Assembly: GCA_964563535.1 (NCBI GenBank)
Contig: CAZLXP010000004.1
Span: forward strand, 1-48,308
From: WVWN01 sp964563535
Lineage (GTDB): Bacteria > RBG-13-66-14 > B26-G2 > WVWN01
Length of the DNA: 48,308 bases
Direction: 5' to 3'
Part shown: one piece after another, positions 22,201 through 31,136 of the stretch
Layout of the letters: every line of letters starts with the position of its first letter
Numbering within the stretch: the first letter of the stretch is position 1
Position numbers and translations under genes: made by a program
Notes under the pieces: model-generated
What the model was told of the DNA's origin: nothing
Database searches by the model: none
The model's input: only the letters and a program-made list of their open reading frames with translations

Positions 22201-25106
22201 AGGACAACAACCTCAACGGCAACCTCGACACGGCCAACAACTACTACACGTACGACATAAGGCTGGACGAGGTCCTCCGCGGCTCGTCGCCGTACGTCAT
22301 CCGCGGCCCGCGGGACCCCAAGGCCCCGCTCGAGCCGGGGTGGTATATCCTGCGCGTGCCGCTCAACTTCGATACCGCGGATACGGAGGGCGCGCCGGAC
22401 GCGACCCGCATCCAGGTGCTGCGGCTCTGGCTCGAGGCCGAGGCCAAAGACGACTTCCCGCAAGGCTCGTCCCTCGTCCTCGGGACCATCTCGTTCGCGG
22501 CCATGAGGTGGGACGCGCCGGAGCTCAAGCCCGACAAGGGCCGCAACGAGATGAAAATTTCCACCAAGGACAGCCGGCACGACGCCGACTACGTCCCGCT
22601 CCGCCCGGTGGAGGACCCGGTGACGAAGACGCTCGAGCGCGAGCAGGCGCTGGTTATGGAATACATACTTACGGACTGGGAAGACGTGGGGGTGAAGGAC
22701 GAGGAGGGGTTCCAGGTGTGGGGCGCCGGCAACGACGAATACGACACCGAGGACGCCAACCACAACGGCATCCTGGACCCGGGCGAGGACGTGGGCGTCG
22801 GCCCGTACCACATCGGCGCCGGCAACGGCCGCCTGGACGAGGAGCCGGCGCCGGAAGGCTCCACCCGCTACACCACGTATACGGGCCAGGACTACACCCA
22901 TTACCGCAAGCTCCGCTTCTACTATTTCAATCGCACACCCCAGGACCGCGGCGGCCCCAACTCCGACAACGACATCGTCTTCATCCGCTTCGGCGCCGAC
23001 GCGGAGAACTACTACGAGTATCTGGCGCAAATGAGCGGCGCGTCGTCGTGGCAGGAGGTGACGGTGGACCTGGAGCGCTTCCTGGCGCTGCACGGCAAGG
23101 GCCAACCGTTCATCGCGGCGGGCGAGGCCGTCGTCCAAGGGCACTACCGCGTCGTCGGCGACCCGTCGCTGCTCAACGTCGTCGAGACCCGGGTGGGAGT
23201 GCGCACTAAGCTGCCCCGGGAGGGCGGCTCGGGCGGATTCCTGGCCTACCGCGAGGTATGGATAAACGACATCGGCCTGCTCGAGCCCGAGGACCTGGTC
23301 GGCAGGGCCATGCGCGCGCGGACCTCGCTCGACTTCGGCAACTTCATAAAAGTGGCCGGCGGCTTCCGCGACGTGGGCGCCGGCTTCGAGGAGATCGGCA
23401 CGACCGCGACGGCCCGCTCCACCACCACCAGCAAAGACGTGGACGCCACGGTCGAGCTCGCGAAGTTCATGCCGGACCTGTGGAACGTCCGGATGCCCCT
23501 CACGGGTTCGACCACCAAGTCGGAGACGATCACCGAGGAAAAGTACGACCCCAAACAATCCATCTACGCCCAGGGCCGGACCGTCGGCGTCGCGCGGCGC
23601 GTCGGGATATCCTTCAGCAAATATAAGCTGCCGAGCGGCGACTTCAACTTCCGCAACGCCGATTCCATCAACTATAAATACGGGCGGACGGTCGAGGCCG
23701 ACACGTACAGCGGCGGCATAGACTACGACATCTACCCGCGTAAACGGTACCTGCCGGCCAACGTCCGCAGCAACTTCGACCGCGATTTCCAAAAGACCAA
23801 ATACGAGAAGGGCGAGGAGAACCAAAACACCGACTGGGTGACGGACGACAACCGGAACGAGGTGAAGTTCGAGCCGGTGGCGGATTTGGAAATCACCCCC
23901 TCCTACGACTACGAGTACGTCCGCGACCGCGTAGACAAAACCGAGGAGTCGTTCGACGAGATTTACGGCATGCGCGTCAACTACTTCTACGTCAAGGGTT
24001 TAAGGCCCGGGATGACGTATACCAGCGGCTACCAGGAGATCGTCCTGGCGGGCGCCGAGGAGCAGAAACCTCCCACCATGGACCGCGGCCCCATCCTCGG
24101 CTCGACCGAAACCCTCGACATGTCGCTCTCCACCTCGTATAACTTCACGGTCCCGGTGGACGTGGGCAAGCTGACCGACGAGCGCACCCGCGGCATCAAC
24201 AAGTGGTCCATAACGCCCAGCTACGACCTCATCCGCTCGTCGAGCTACGCCGATATGACGGCCCGGGCGCCGATGTGGTATCGCATCGGCCGCCGACACG
24301 TTTTGCCCGATTGGCTCGCGGAAACGAGGAACTTCGTGAACTCGCGCCGCCGCCACAGCATAACGGTCAACAACCGCTTCAACCCCCTCGAGTTCCTGGG
24401 CTACCGCACCGGGACGAAATGGGAAAACTGGGACTTCATCCAGACGGACGTCGACTTCTCCTACGCCAACGAGCTCTCTTACATCACCGGCGGGACCTCG
24501 CGCACCATATCCACGACCTTCCCGGACGTGACGTGCCAGCTCTACGGGACCAAGAACTTCCCCCTCGTCGCCGACTACCTCGAGCGCTCGACGGTGGTGG
24601 TCAACTACGCCCGCAAGCGCACCGACCAGATAGGCCAAAGTTACGAGGTACAACAAAAACCCGGCACCTCGTGGCGGGCGACGTGGTCGCGGAACTTCCG
24701 CACGCGGGCCGACTACTACTACACTCACACCAAAACGCAGGACGTCGACCCCAACACGAACGAGCCGACGGGCACCGTCCGCCTGCTGAAGGAGGAGAAC
24801 CCGGCCTTAACGCTGTATTACGACGTCGCGAACCCCCGCGGTTTCAAGGTCCCGCTTCTGGGGACGCTGCGGTGGCGCAACGAGCTCAACCTTTCGGCCG
24901 GCGTCTCGTACGTCAGGGTCCGCGGCGTGGAGGCCGCCCAGGACGACACCAACGAGTGGGAATACTCGCTCTCGGGCGGCTACTACGTGACGACCAACCT
25001 CCGCGCCGACGTAACGGGGACCGTAACGCGCTACGAAGACCTCTCCACTACAGTGCAGAACTTCGTCACCGTCGGCGTAAGCGGCAACTTCGAGATAATC
25101 TTCTGA
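19233..25106 (+). CDS. sprA: SprA-like outer-membrane translocon protein (T9SS/gliding SprA family)
   Basis: About 1957 residues from GTG, preceded by AAGGGA. A hydrophobic signal segment lies at residues ~7-28. The N-terminal half has SprA hallmarks: VDYDDTRENETRNQVSVVYK, then FGDIMLSLPATEFVSYSSSR, then AVFGAKVDLKYKWARLMAIA. Near residue 792 is ALIDDMEGARQLTTVSM, matching the conserved I-D-D-x-E segment of the family. The C-terminal third is a long run of amphipathic beta-strands ending VGVSGNFEIIF, with the terminal Phe of outer-membrane barrels. In Bacteroidetes SprA is the giant 36-strand barrel through which T9SS substrates cross the outer membrane (~2400 residues in Flavobacterium), so this is a shorter homologue. 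A 10-N gap at 19886-19895 interrupts it in frame. exbB/exbD genes follow directly. Confidence 0.88.
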   Translation: MYKKRIKAAAWAVTAALAAYMLWPAWVAAVDEFLGPLPEEAGEVAPEEAPVGEVAAGEKAAAEETAPPFLPYGERDAWLDAGTFGLADEVGAAFAVHFQSWVLLEDLEPGPWLGDWHDIARAARYYRASGFEAPFDRDVMVDSYRALREEEEFYAWEQERGLIPDVELGHESDIKFEGRKLFTAGYSKTTYPAGNPGLGEGRQPAGDVTMEGELQLRXXXXIEGTVLRKTHVYVDYDDTRENETRNQVSVVYKGDPDELVQEAAFGDIMLSLPATEFVSYSSSRAVFGAKVDLKYKWARLMAIASREKGQTEKATFTGGAELTSINVEDTGYTSRRFFLLNTYHGPYPEALLYFDTRRIYKEGGQPKIEVFLYNGTFVFPRGKDKYFLTAYEYNDKDGNKEGPIKTVTYINDEACLKLASGTDYTVDVEKGILTITRTLNDAERLAVAYIIEDDGGHLVNHIGYNTLDNKLAYKEDPRGGYKIEPPLKCIWNGQDGGDLQRYEQKDYYFLGSTNIRPTSLVVKILNKSGNEINPDTGNTFLYDYGLDHDNNGRVDSEFLDTTNSYLIVPDVAYDKYTKEWKRRDRNGDDYFDNLPFDYDGSGTVAGGDAYKPIIDSQRTLHFEYRSEKPSFFLRANIIPGSETVTLNGKVLVPNQDYWLDYDSGFLEILAEGADDPGAVLEVTYEYKPLFALLTKSLVGGRFQFGPDDDRYLGTTLVAEFTSKPPRDVIPKLEEAPADHLIFGSDARYRFFPAFMTKMADAVPGAHTTEGSSVDFQAEFARSRKDVNTVGQALIDDMEGARQLTTVSMRAEAWKHASVPPVGGLNQDNRGSALLTLETKQWFLNVVYEDWPSDRLEVLTINGLPNKPGGPGPAGSGGNVYKWAGIHRVLSPTGLDFTEARFDYVEIMMKLNDVNGGTLHLDLGAVDEDADGNTVIGQEKLDKNGTLTPEGDKNGYWFDNTKEQKYGKGKSPTPPGHIAFNVNHPNVFDSEDNNLNGNLDTANNYYTYDIRLDEVLRGSSPYVIRGPRDPKAPLEPGWYILRVPLNFDTADTEGAPDATRIQVLRLWLEAEAKDDFPQGSSLVLGTISFAAMRWDAPELKPDKGRNEMKISTKDSRHDADYVPLRPVEDPVTKTLEREQALVMEYILTDWEDVGVKDEEGFQVWGAGNDEYDTEDANHNGILDPGEDVGVGPYHIGAGNGRLDEEPAPEGSTRYTTYTGQDYTHYRKLRFYYFNRTPQDRGGPNSDNDIVFIRFGADAENYYEYLAQMSGASSWQEVTVDLERFLALHGKGQPFIAAGEAVVQGHYRVVGDPSLLNVVETRVGVRTKLPREGGSGGFLAYREVWINDIGLLEPEDLVGRAMRARTSLDFGNFIKVAGGFRDVGAGFEEIGTTATARSTTTSKDVDATVELAKFMPDLWNVRMPLTGSTTKSETITEEKYDPKQSIYAQGRTVGVARRVGISFSKYKLPSGDFNFRNADSINYKYGRTVEADTYSGGIDYDIYPRKRYLPANVRSNFDRDFQKTKYEKGEENQNTDWVTDDNRNEVKFEPVADLEITPSYDYEYVRDRVDKTEESFDEIYGMRVNYFYVKGLRPGMTYTSGYQEIVLAGAEEQKPPTMDRGPILGSTETLDMSLSTSYNFTVPVDVGKLTDERTRGINKWSITPSYDLIRSSSYADMTARAPMWYRIGRRHVLPDWLAETRNFVNSRRRHSITVNNRFNPLEFLGYRTGTKWENWDFIQTDVDFSYANELSYITGGTSRTISTTFPDVTCQLYGTKNFPLVADYLERSTVVVNYARKRTDQIGQSYEVQQKPGTSWRATWSRNFRTRADYYYTHTKTQDVDPNTNEPTGTVRLLKEENPALTLYYDVANPRGFKVPLLGTLRWRNELNLSAGVSYVRVRGVEAAQDDTNEWEYSLSGGYYVTTNLRADVTGTVTRYEDLSTTVQNFVTVGVSGNFEIIF
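19886..19895. other. Assembly gap (10 N) inside the sprA-like gene
   Basis: Ten Ns, probably a scaffolding placeholder of unknown true length. With the flanking bases the frame happens to be kept (four X residues). The joined protein reads as continuous SprA-type sequence on both sides (ELQLR before, IEGTVLRKTHVYVDYDD after), so the missing part is probably only a few codons. Confidence 0.95.
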
Positions 25107-25133
25107 CCGAAGGGCGCGGCGGCAAAAAAATAC

Positions 25134-25162
25134 TTGACATATACGCGCGATTATCCTAATTT
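25134..25162 (+). promoter_or_regulatory. Promoter of the exbB-exbB-exbD-exbD operon
   Basis: Exact TTGACA, 17-bp spacer and TAATTT, with GGAAGGAG ahead of the ATG at 25189. The -35 is perfect and the -10 imperfect. It lies 28 bp past the sprA-like stop codon, so the operon may also be read through from sprA. Confidence 0.55.
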
Positions 25163-25188
25163 TTCCGAAACGGAAGGAGCACAAGCGG

Positions 25189-25857
25189 ATGGATATGATC
25201 TACCAGGCCGGCCCCTTGGTGGCGGTTTTATTCTTCGTCTCGATACTGACCATCGCTTTCGCGTTGGAACGGTTTTGGGCGCTGAACATAGCGCGCGGCA
25301 AAGTTTCGTATGACAGAATTTTACCCCGGATAAAAGAATCCCTCGAGGACGGGGATTTGGACGGGGCCGAGAAGAGCGCGGAGCAACAGTACGGCTCGGT
25401 GGGACGAGTGCTAGCCGCCGGCATCAAGAAGTACAAAATGCTGACCGGCCGGTTGGCGGAACGCGGCCTCCGGAACGAGCTTAACCTGACGTTGCAAGAG
25501 GCCAACGTCATGGAAAGCGCGCTCTTGGAGCGAAACATAATCCCCCTCGCGACGGTCGGGTCCATCGCCAACCTCATCGGCTTGTTGGGGACGGTGGTCG
25601 GCATGATCCAATCGTTCGCCGCCATATCGGCCACGGGCGTCGGCGAAAAGATCGCGGCGACGAAGCTCGCCCAGGGGATCGCGACCGCCCTCATAAACGC
25701 CGCCGGCGGCTTAGTCGTCGCGATTATGGCGGTAATATTCTATAATTACTTCTTGAGCCGCATCGACCGGCTGGTCTTCTCGATGGAAGAAGCTTCGGGG
25801 GAACTGCTCGAGGTATGCGTATTATCAGAGCGAAGGCGAAAGACCATAACTCCATAG
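25189..25857 (+). CDS. MotA/TolQ/ExbB proton channel family protein (copy 1)
   Basis: 222 residues. Three membrane helices: residues ~8-28 (AGPLVAVLFFVSILTIAFAL), ~117-139 (IPLATVGSIANLIGLLGTVV) and ~159-183 (GIATALINAAGGLVVAIMAV). The family signature GLLGTVVGMIQSFAAI and the TALINAAGGLVVAI helix are intact. ExbB/TolQ pentamers surround an ExbD/TolR dimer and use the proton gradient to drive envelope work. It is the first gene of a four-gene operon placed directly after the SprA homologue. No TonB is present. Whether it powers TonB, Tol-like or T9SS-like transport cannot be decided from sequence alone. Confidence 0.9.
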   Translation: MDMIYQAGPLVAVLFFVSILTIAFALERFWALNIARGKVSYDRILPRIKESLEDGDLDGAEKSAEQQYGSVGRVLAAGIKKYKMLTGRLAERGLRNELNLTLQEANVMESALLERNIIPLATVGSIANLIGLLGTVVGMIQSFAAISATGVGEKIAATKLAQGIATALINAAGGLVVAIMAVIFYNYFLSRIDRLVFSMEEASGELLEVCVLSERRRKTITP

Positions 25858-25895
25858 CCCGGAAAGCAAAACCGCGTTAGGAGAGGACGGAAGGA

Positions 25896-26723
25896 ATGAG
25901 AAGGATAATAGTTACGATTTTCTTCGTGCTGTTCGTCATCTACGTCGCCTGGTGGGTTGTCTGGTTCTTCGCGATGGGACGGAACCTGTCGTTCGTCTTC
26001 GACACCATGGCGCGCCTCGGCGGCGCGGTGCGCATGGAGGAGAACATCTACGATTTGAATAACGCCAACGTTATGGGTCAAGGCGGCGCGGTGGTGGCGC
26101 GCGGCGGCGGCCTGGTCGATATGCTCTTCTTCCTTTTAATGTTGACGTTATTCTTCATCGTCGAGCGGGCCACGTTGTATAACTACGCTCGCGGGAAAAT
26201 GACCCACCTCCGGCTATTGGCGGTCATCAAGGAGCGGGTCAAGGAAGGCGACTACGACGGCGCGATCGCCGCCTGCCGAAATCAGCGCGGCGTCGTGGGC
26301 CGCATCCTGGCCGCGGGCCTCGCGAAATATAAGCAGATAAAAGGCCGCTACGACGCCGCGACGACGCGCGCCGAAGTCCAGCAATCCATATCCGAAACCA
26401 ACGCTATGGAAGCCTCCCTCCTGGAGCGCAACCTCATCTTCATCGCGACCATCGCCTCGATCGCGACCATGACGGGCCTGTTGGGCACGGTCGTCGGGAT
26501 GATCCGGGCGTTCGCGGCCCTGGCGGCCAAGGGCCGGCCGGACCCGAACAAACTGGCCACCGGCATCTCGGAAGCGCTCATCAATACGGCCGGGGGCCTA
26601 ACGGTCGCGATTATCTCTATCGTAGCGTATAACTACTACCTCAACCGGATAGACAAATTCAATTTCACGTTCGAGGAATCGTCGAACGAGCTTTTGGCCC
26701 TCCTGACGGCGAAGGAGGAATAG
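25896..26723 (+). CDS. MotA/TolQ/ExbB proton channel family protein (copy 2, N-terminally extended)
   Basis: 275 residues. It has the same channel core as the previous gene (GLLGTVVGMIRAFAALAA and EALINTAGGLTVAIISIVAY), but is preceded by an additional hydrophobic helix at residues ~4-28 (RIIVTIFFVLFVIYVAWWVV) and a ~45-residue non-hydrophobic loop with AVVARGGG. It therefore has four predicted membrane segments, as in the larger ExbB/TolQ-R subtypes with an N-terminal extension. The gene lies 38 bp after copy 1 and 3 bp before exbD. The two ExbB copies differ enough to act either as a heteromeric channel or as two channels. Confidence 0.9.
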   Translation: MRRIIVTIFFVLFVIYVAWWVVWFFAMGRNLSFVFDTMARLGGAVRMEENIYDLNNANVMGQGGAVVARGGGLVDMLFFLLMLTLFFIVERATLYNYARGKMTHLRLLAVIKERVKEGDYDGAIAACRNQRGVVGRILAAGLAKYKQIKGRYDAATTRAEVQQSISETNAMEASLLERNLIFIATIASIATMTGLLGTVVGMIRAFAALAAKGRPDPNKLATGISEALINTAGGLTVAIISIVAYNYYLNRIDKFNFTFEESSNELLALLTAKEE

Positions 26724-26726
26724 CTC

Positions 26727-27230
26727 ATGGCCGGGGCAGATATTCCAGCCCGAGGGGGAGGTAAAGGCGTTAGAAGAAGGATCAGCATCCACATCGACAT
26801 GACGCCGATGGTGGACGTCATCATATTGCTGCTCATCTTCTTTTTCATGACCTCCCAATTCAAAGAACCGGCCGCGGTCGAGGTAACGCTGCCCAAGCCG
26901 GGGGCCGGCGAGAAGTTCATCAAGGTCAAGGAATCCAACGTCCTGACCGTAAGGGTCGACGCGACGGGCGCCGTGTCCGTCGTCGATACGCGGTACCGCG
27001 ACGGGAAAAAAGTATCCCTCGACGAGCTGGGCGACTACATCGGCGCCCGGCAACTCGAGAATCCCGACCTCATTACGATCATCGACGTCTCGCCCGAGGC
27101 GAAATACTCCCGCATGATGGACGTCCTGGACGAGTTTAAGGTGGCGTCGGAGCATACCGGCGTAAAAAAGGTCTCGCTTCAGCTCGAGGAGGCGCCCGAG
27201 ACGGCGGCGACGGCCGGAGCGGGCGGCTAA
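26727..27230 (+). CDS. ExbD/TolR family protein (copy 1)
   Basis: 167 residues, with GGAGGA ahead of the ATG. A short basic N-terminus is followed by the single membrane helix IDMTPMVDVIILLLIFFFMT, which holds the proton-carrying Asp30 (equivalent to ExbD Asp25). A periplasmic domain of about 120 residues (AVEVTLPKPGAGEKFIKVKE to VKKVSLQLEE) and a low-complexity Ala-rich tail follow. It partners an ExbB/TolQ channel. Almost identical in the helix to the next gene, it differs in the periplasmic part, which carries specificity. Confidence 0.92.
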   Translation: MAGADIPARGGGKGVRRRISIHIDMTPMVDVIILLLIFFFMTSQFKEPAAVEVTLPKPGAGEKFIKVKESNVLTVRVDATGAVSVVDTRYRDGKKVSLDELGDYIGARQLENPDLITIIDVSPEAKYSRMMDVLDEFKVASEHTGVKKVSLQLEEAPETAATAGAGG

Positions 27231-27254
27231 AAGGGCGAAGGGGTTTTAGATATT

Positions 27255-27695
27255 ATGCTTAGGAAAATGCAACGGCGGGTGACGATCCGCATAGATATGA
27301 CGCCGATGGTGGACGTCATCATCCTGCTCTTGATATTCTTCTTCATGACGGCCACCTTCAAAGAGCCGGACGCGGTCGAGGTCACGTTGCCGTTCGCGGC
27401 AGCCGGCGTCAAGATCCCGAAAGACGTCGACATCGTCTCGGTCGTCATCGACCGCGCCGGCGTGGTATACGTCAATAACGTCCCCATCGAGCGCCGGGGC
27501 GACGTTACCGAAAAAGTAAAGAAAGCCCGCATCGAGGCTTTAAACGCGGGGGTCCCGCCGGATAAAATAATTTTCAACGTCCGGGCCGAGGAGAGCGTCG
27601 AGTACGGCATAATCATATCGGTAATGAAAGAGTTGCAGGCCGCCAACATCCTCGTCTTCAACCTGGAAGTCCAAAAAGAAGAAGGCGCCTGGTGA
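27255..27695 (+). CDS. ExbD/TolR family protein (copy 2)
   Basis: 146 residues. The basic start MLRKMQRRVTIR leads into IDMTPMVDVIILLLIFFFMT with the conserved Asp20, then a periplasmic domain (DAVEVTLPFAAAGVKIPKDV to ILVFNLEVQK). The membrane helix is identical at almost every residue to copy 1, but the periplasmic domain is shorter and diverged. Paired exbD genes beside paired exbB genes are known in gliding and TonB systems of several phyla. The ribosome site (GAAGGGG) is distant from the first ATG; the in-frame ATG four codons later (after TTAGGAAA) is an alternative start. It is the last gene before a strong terminator. Confidence 0.9.
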   Translation: MLRKMQRRVTIRIDMTPMVDVIILLLIFFFMTATFKEPDAVEVTLPFAAAGVKIPKDVDIVSVVIDRAGVVYVNNVPIERRGDVTEKVKKARIEALNAGVPPDKIIFNVRAEESVEYGIIISVMKELQAANILVFNLEVQKEEGAW

Positions 27696-27726
27696 CGGCC
27701 AAACGCCTGCTGAGCTAACGCGACGA

Positions 27727-27760
27727 AACGGCGGGGATTTTTAAACCCCGCCGTTCTTTT
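27727..27760 (+). terminator. Intrinsic terminator of the exb operon
   Basis: Perfect 10-bp stem AACGGCGGGG/CCCCGCCGTT with a 9-nt AT loop, followed by CTTTT. It lies between convergent exbD and gmhB and may serve both. Confidence 0.85.
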
Positions 27761-28307
27761 AATCCCCCCGCTCGCCAAACGTAACGATCGCTTCGGCGGC
27801 CTCCCAAAGGTTGCGGGCGACGACGTCGGCGGGGGGCTCGAGCCGCTGCGCCTCCTCGGCGTTTAAATGGCCGCTGAGGACGACCGCGATGCGGCACCCG
27901 GCGCGCCGGCCGGCCTCGACGTCGCGCGCGCTGTCCCCCACCATCCAGCAATCCTCGACCGGGCCGACCTCGGCCGCGGCCGCGAGGGCCTGGCGCAAAA
28001 GCCCGGGCTCGGGCTTGCGGCAGCCGCAGCCGTCGTCGGGTTTATGGTAACAATAAAAAACGCCGTCGAGCGGCCCGACCTCCCGAATTAATTTGGCGGT
28101 CGCGGCGTCGACGTCGGCGGCCGACGCCAGGCCGCGCGCGACCACCGATTGGTTCGACACGACGTAGACCAGCCACCCGGCCCTTCGGAACGTCTCGACG
28201 GCCTCGCGGGCGAAGGGGAAAACCTCCAGCTCAGCGGCGTTCTTGATATAATCCACCCGGTCGTGATTGAGGACGCCGTCCCGGTCCAGCAGCGCAACGC
28301 GCACCAT
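27759..28307 (-). CDS. gmhB: D-glycero-D-manno-heptose 1,7-bisphosphate 7-phosphatase (GmhB)
   Basis: 182 residues. A HAD-superfamily phosphatase that removes the C7 phosphate in ADP-heptose synthesis for the LPS core. The catalytic motif is LLDRDGVLNHD (Asp8 nucleophile, Asp10 acid/base), motif II is SNQSVVARG, motif III is CRKPEPG, and motif IV is VGDSARDVEAG (Asp125, Asp129). The zinc-binding set Cys86, His88, Cys94 and Cys96 (CYHKPDDGCGC) is the GmhB hallmark that separates it from histidinol phosphatase. Its presence supports a heptose-containing LPS, in keeping with lptF/lptG in this window. No other heptose genes are seen here. Confidence 0.93.
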   Translation of the reverse strand: MVRVALLDRDGVLNHDRVDYIKNAAELEVFPFAREAVETFRRAGWLVYVVSNQSVVARGLASAADVDAATAKLIREVGPLDGVFYCYHKPDDGCGCRKPEPGLLRQALAAAAEVGPVEDCWMVGDSARDVEAGRRAGCRIAVVLSGHLNAEEAQRLEPPADVVARNLWEAAEAIVTFGERGD

Positions 28308-28863
28308 GCTTAAATCCTAAAATAACCTCGCCGCCAGAGCAAGCCATTAAAACGTCCCCGGCGACGCGCCGCCGCGGTTTCTGGCGCGCCGCCTTCTTCA
28401 GCGTCTCGCTCGTATCGCGGGAGTCCGGCCGCTTGCCGGCGACGGCCTGGGCGTATGGGCCCGTCGCATCGTCATAATCTGGCGGATTACGCCGCGTTTT
28501 ATTATTATCCGAGCGCTCCTACGCTTCTTTGAGCTTTTGCCGTATTTTTTATCGGAGTCGGCCCAGCCGCCTCCCCCTCCCTCGCCGCCGGCGCTTATAA
28601 CCTATGCGCGCCCGGGCGTATCCGGAACCGGGAGTTGGCCGGGGTGTTGGCCCGGGCGTTGCTTTCTCCTTGAGTTCGACTGCGGGTTGGGCTATCGTAG
28701 CGCGGCGGAATCAGGATTGGCGACGCCCGCGCGGCCCGGTCGGGACTGCGACGTTCGCCGGCGTCGCGACGATTCGCGCTCTTCCTCGCCTATAACGAAC
28801 GCGTTTTACCCGAGAGGCCGGCGTTTTAAGGCCGAAGCCTAAAGAACCGGGGGTACGTCCGTT
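28308..28863. other. 556-bp stretch without a supported gene
   Basis: Between gmhB and the ABC exporter. GC-rich, with open frames on the plus strand (for example 28537-28842) whose translations are Pro/Arg-rich, lack a ribosome site and look like no protein I recognise. No tRNA, terminator, riboswitch or repeat is evident. It may contain a decayed gene or the promoter region of the ABC operon; neither can be shown. Confidence 0.5.
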
Positions 28864-29661
<798 letters not shown>

Positions 29662-30477
29662 ACCGGGCGTTCAGCGCAGGGGCCGCAATCCCTTGGCGGC
29701 CGTCGTCGGGTTTGTAAATAAGACCCTCGTCATCGCCGAGTTAGAGGCCCGCCGGCTGCGCCACGACCCGACCGAATTGCTAACCCGCGCCGTACAGCCC
29801 GCGTTGTGGTTGTTGCTGTTCGGACAGGTTTTCACCCGCCTCCGGGTCATGCCTACCGGGCGCCTTCGTTACATGGATTTTATGGCCCCCGGCATATTAG
29901 CGCAGAGCGTGTTGTTTATCGCTATATTTTACGGCATCGCCATTATCTGGGAACGCGACTTAGGCATCGTCCATAAATTCCTGGCCACCCCCACGCCGCG
30001 GGCGGCGTTGGTGCTGGGTAAAGCGCTCTCGGCGAGCGTGCGCGGCGCGGCGCAAAGCGTCTTTATTTACGTGTTGGCGGTATTGGTGGGCGTTAAGTTG
30101 AATTGGAACCCGCTGGCGCTGGCCGGAGTGTTGGGTACGGTAATTTTGGGGGCCGCGTTCTTTTCTACGCTCTCGCTGATCATCGCGTGCCTCGTCAAAA
30201 CGCGCGAACGCTTTATGGGAATCGGCCAGATGTTGACGATGCCGTTATTCTTTGCCAGCAACGCTATTTATCCGCTCGCGATTATGCCTGGCTGGTTGCG
30301 GGCGGTAGCGGGCTTCAACCCGTTGACCTACGAGGTAGACGCGCTCCGGGCACTTATGTTGGCCGGCGGGACCAGCACGTATACCGTCGCGAGCGATACG
30401 GGCGTCCTGGCCTTAGCCACGACGGCCGCCGTCGTTATCGCGGCGCGATTATATCCTCGGGTCGTAGTTTAAGTCTT

Positions 30478-30586
30478 GTAGGGGCGCACAGCCGTGCGCC
30501 CGTACGCCTTACGCGCCTACGACCCCGCGGCGACCTTGCGGTCGGTGGCGGCCCGGGTTTTCGTGGGGCGCGGCCTTCAGGCCGTA
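30478..30586. repeat. Composite of class I and class II palindromic repeats
   Basis: A class I palindrome (GTAGGGGCGCACAGCCGTGC, 30478-30504), then the common linker (CGCCTACGACCCCGCGGC and CTTGCGGTCGGTGGCG), then a class II element (GTGGGGCGCGGCCTTCAGGC, 30563-30586). The same order recurs at 31241-31598 and 31812-31920. It starts 5 bp after the permease stop codon. Confidence 0.75.
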
Positions 30587-30622
30587 GAGATCGGCGTGGC
30601 GGACGGGCGTCACGGCCGGGCG

Positions 30623-30967
30623 TTACGGCCGGAACTCCCCAGCGATGAGGGCGGCGACGGCGGCCCGGACCCTGCCGCGGTCCCCTTCGCTTAACGTCCC
30701 TAGTTTCTTTATGACCCTCGGGGCGGCGATTGACGCTATCGCCGGCTTGAGCCATGACTCCTTGATAAGGCCCGCCGCCTGCCAACCTTCTATTTGGGGC
30801 TCGGAAGGCGGTTGGGGGGCGCTCGTTATCGCGAGCACGACGACGTCCCCGTAGCGTTCGGTGTAGGTCGCCGGGCTTACGACTAAGGCGGGTCGTTTTT
30901 TAGTCGTCGCGGCGTCCGCGAAGGGGAAAAAGACGAGGACGACGTCCCCGGCGTTATAGCTCGTCAT
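30623..30967 (-). CDS. Type II toxin MazF/PemK family
   Basis: 114 residues. The fold is visible as MTSYNAGDVVLVFFPFADAA, KKRPALVVSP and GDVVVLAITSAPQPPSE, matching the first strands of MazF/PemK ribonucleases; later LIKESWLKPAIASIAAPRVI and KKLGTLSEGDRGRVRAAVA match the family C-terminus. Such toxins cut mRNA at short sequences. It overlaps its antitoxin gene by 14 bp, the usual TA order (antitoxin first). It sits between two repeat clusters. Confidence 0.9.
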   Translation of the reverse strand: MTSYNAGDVVLVFFPFADAATTKKRPALVVSPATYTERYGDVVVLAITSAPQPPSEPQIEGWQAAGLIKESWLKPAIASIAAPRVIKKLGTLSEGDRGRVRAAVAALIAGEFRP

Positions 30968-31136
30968 AGGCCGCGTCCTCGGCGTTATCCCATACTTTCG
31001 CGAAGACCTCGTCGCTCAGCGCGGCGAAACCCTCGGCGCCATCTTCGAAAATAACGACGACCTCGCCCGGGCGTTCGGCGACGTCGTCGGGGAGGAGAAC
31101 TTTCGTCCCGTCGAAATAACCCTTTACCGCCTTCAT
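30954..31136 (-). CDS. Antitoxin of the MazF/PemK module
   Basis: 60 residues, with AGGAG ahead of the ATG. It begins MKAVKGYFDGTKVLLPDDV, a short beta-hairpin start common in these antitoxins, and ends in an acidic tail FAKVWDNAEDAAYDEL. That tail recurs in small antitoxins encoded before PemK/MazF toxins and is expected to wrap the toxin. The 14-bp overlap with the toxin gene supports the pairing. It probably autoregulates the operon; no operator was identified. Confidence 0.85.
   Translation of the reverse strand: MKAVKGYFDGTKVLLPDDVAERPGEVVVIFEDGAEGFAALSDEVFAKVWDNAEDAAYDEL

Noticed and set aside
21996..23825. 609-codon minus-strand frame inside the sprA-like gene
   Set aside because: Arg/Val/Ala-rich composition typical of the antisense of high-GC coding sequence; no recognisable motif and no start signal.
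28537..28842. 101-codon plus-strand frame between gmhB and the ABC genes
   Set aside because: Pro/Arg/Ser-rich translation with no ribosome site and no family resemblance; it cannot be told from chance in this composition.
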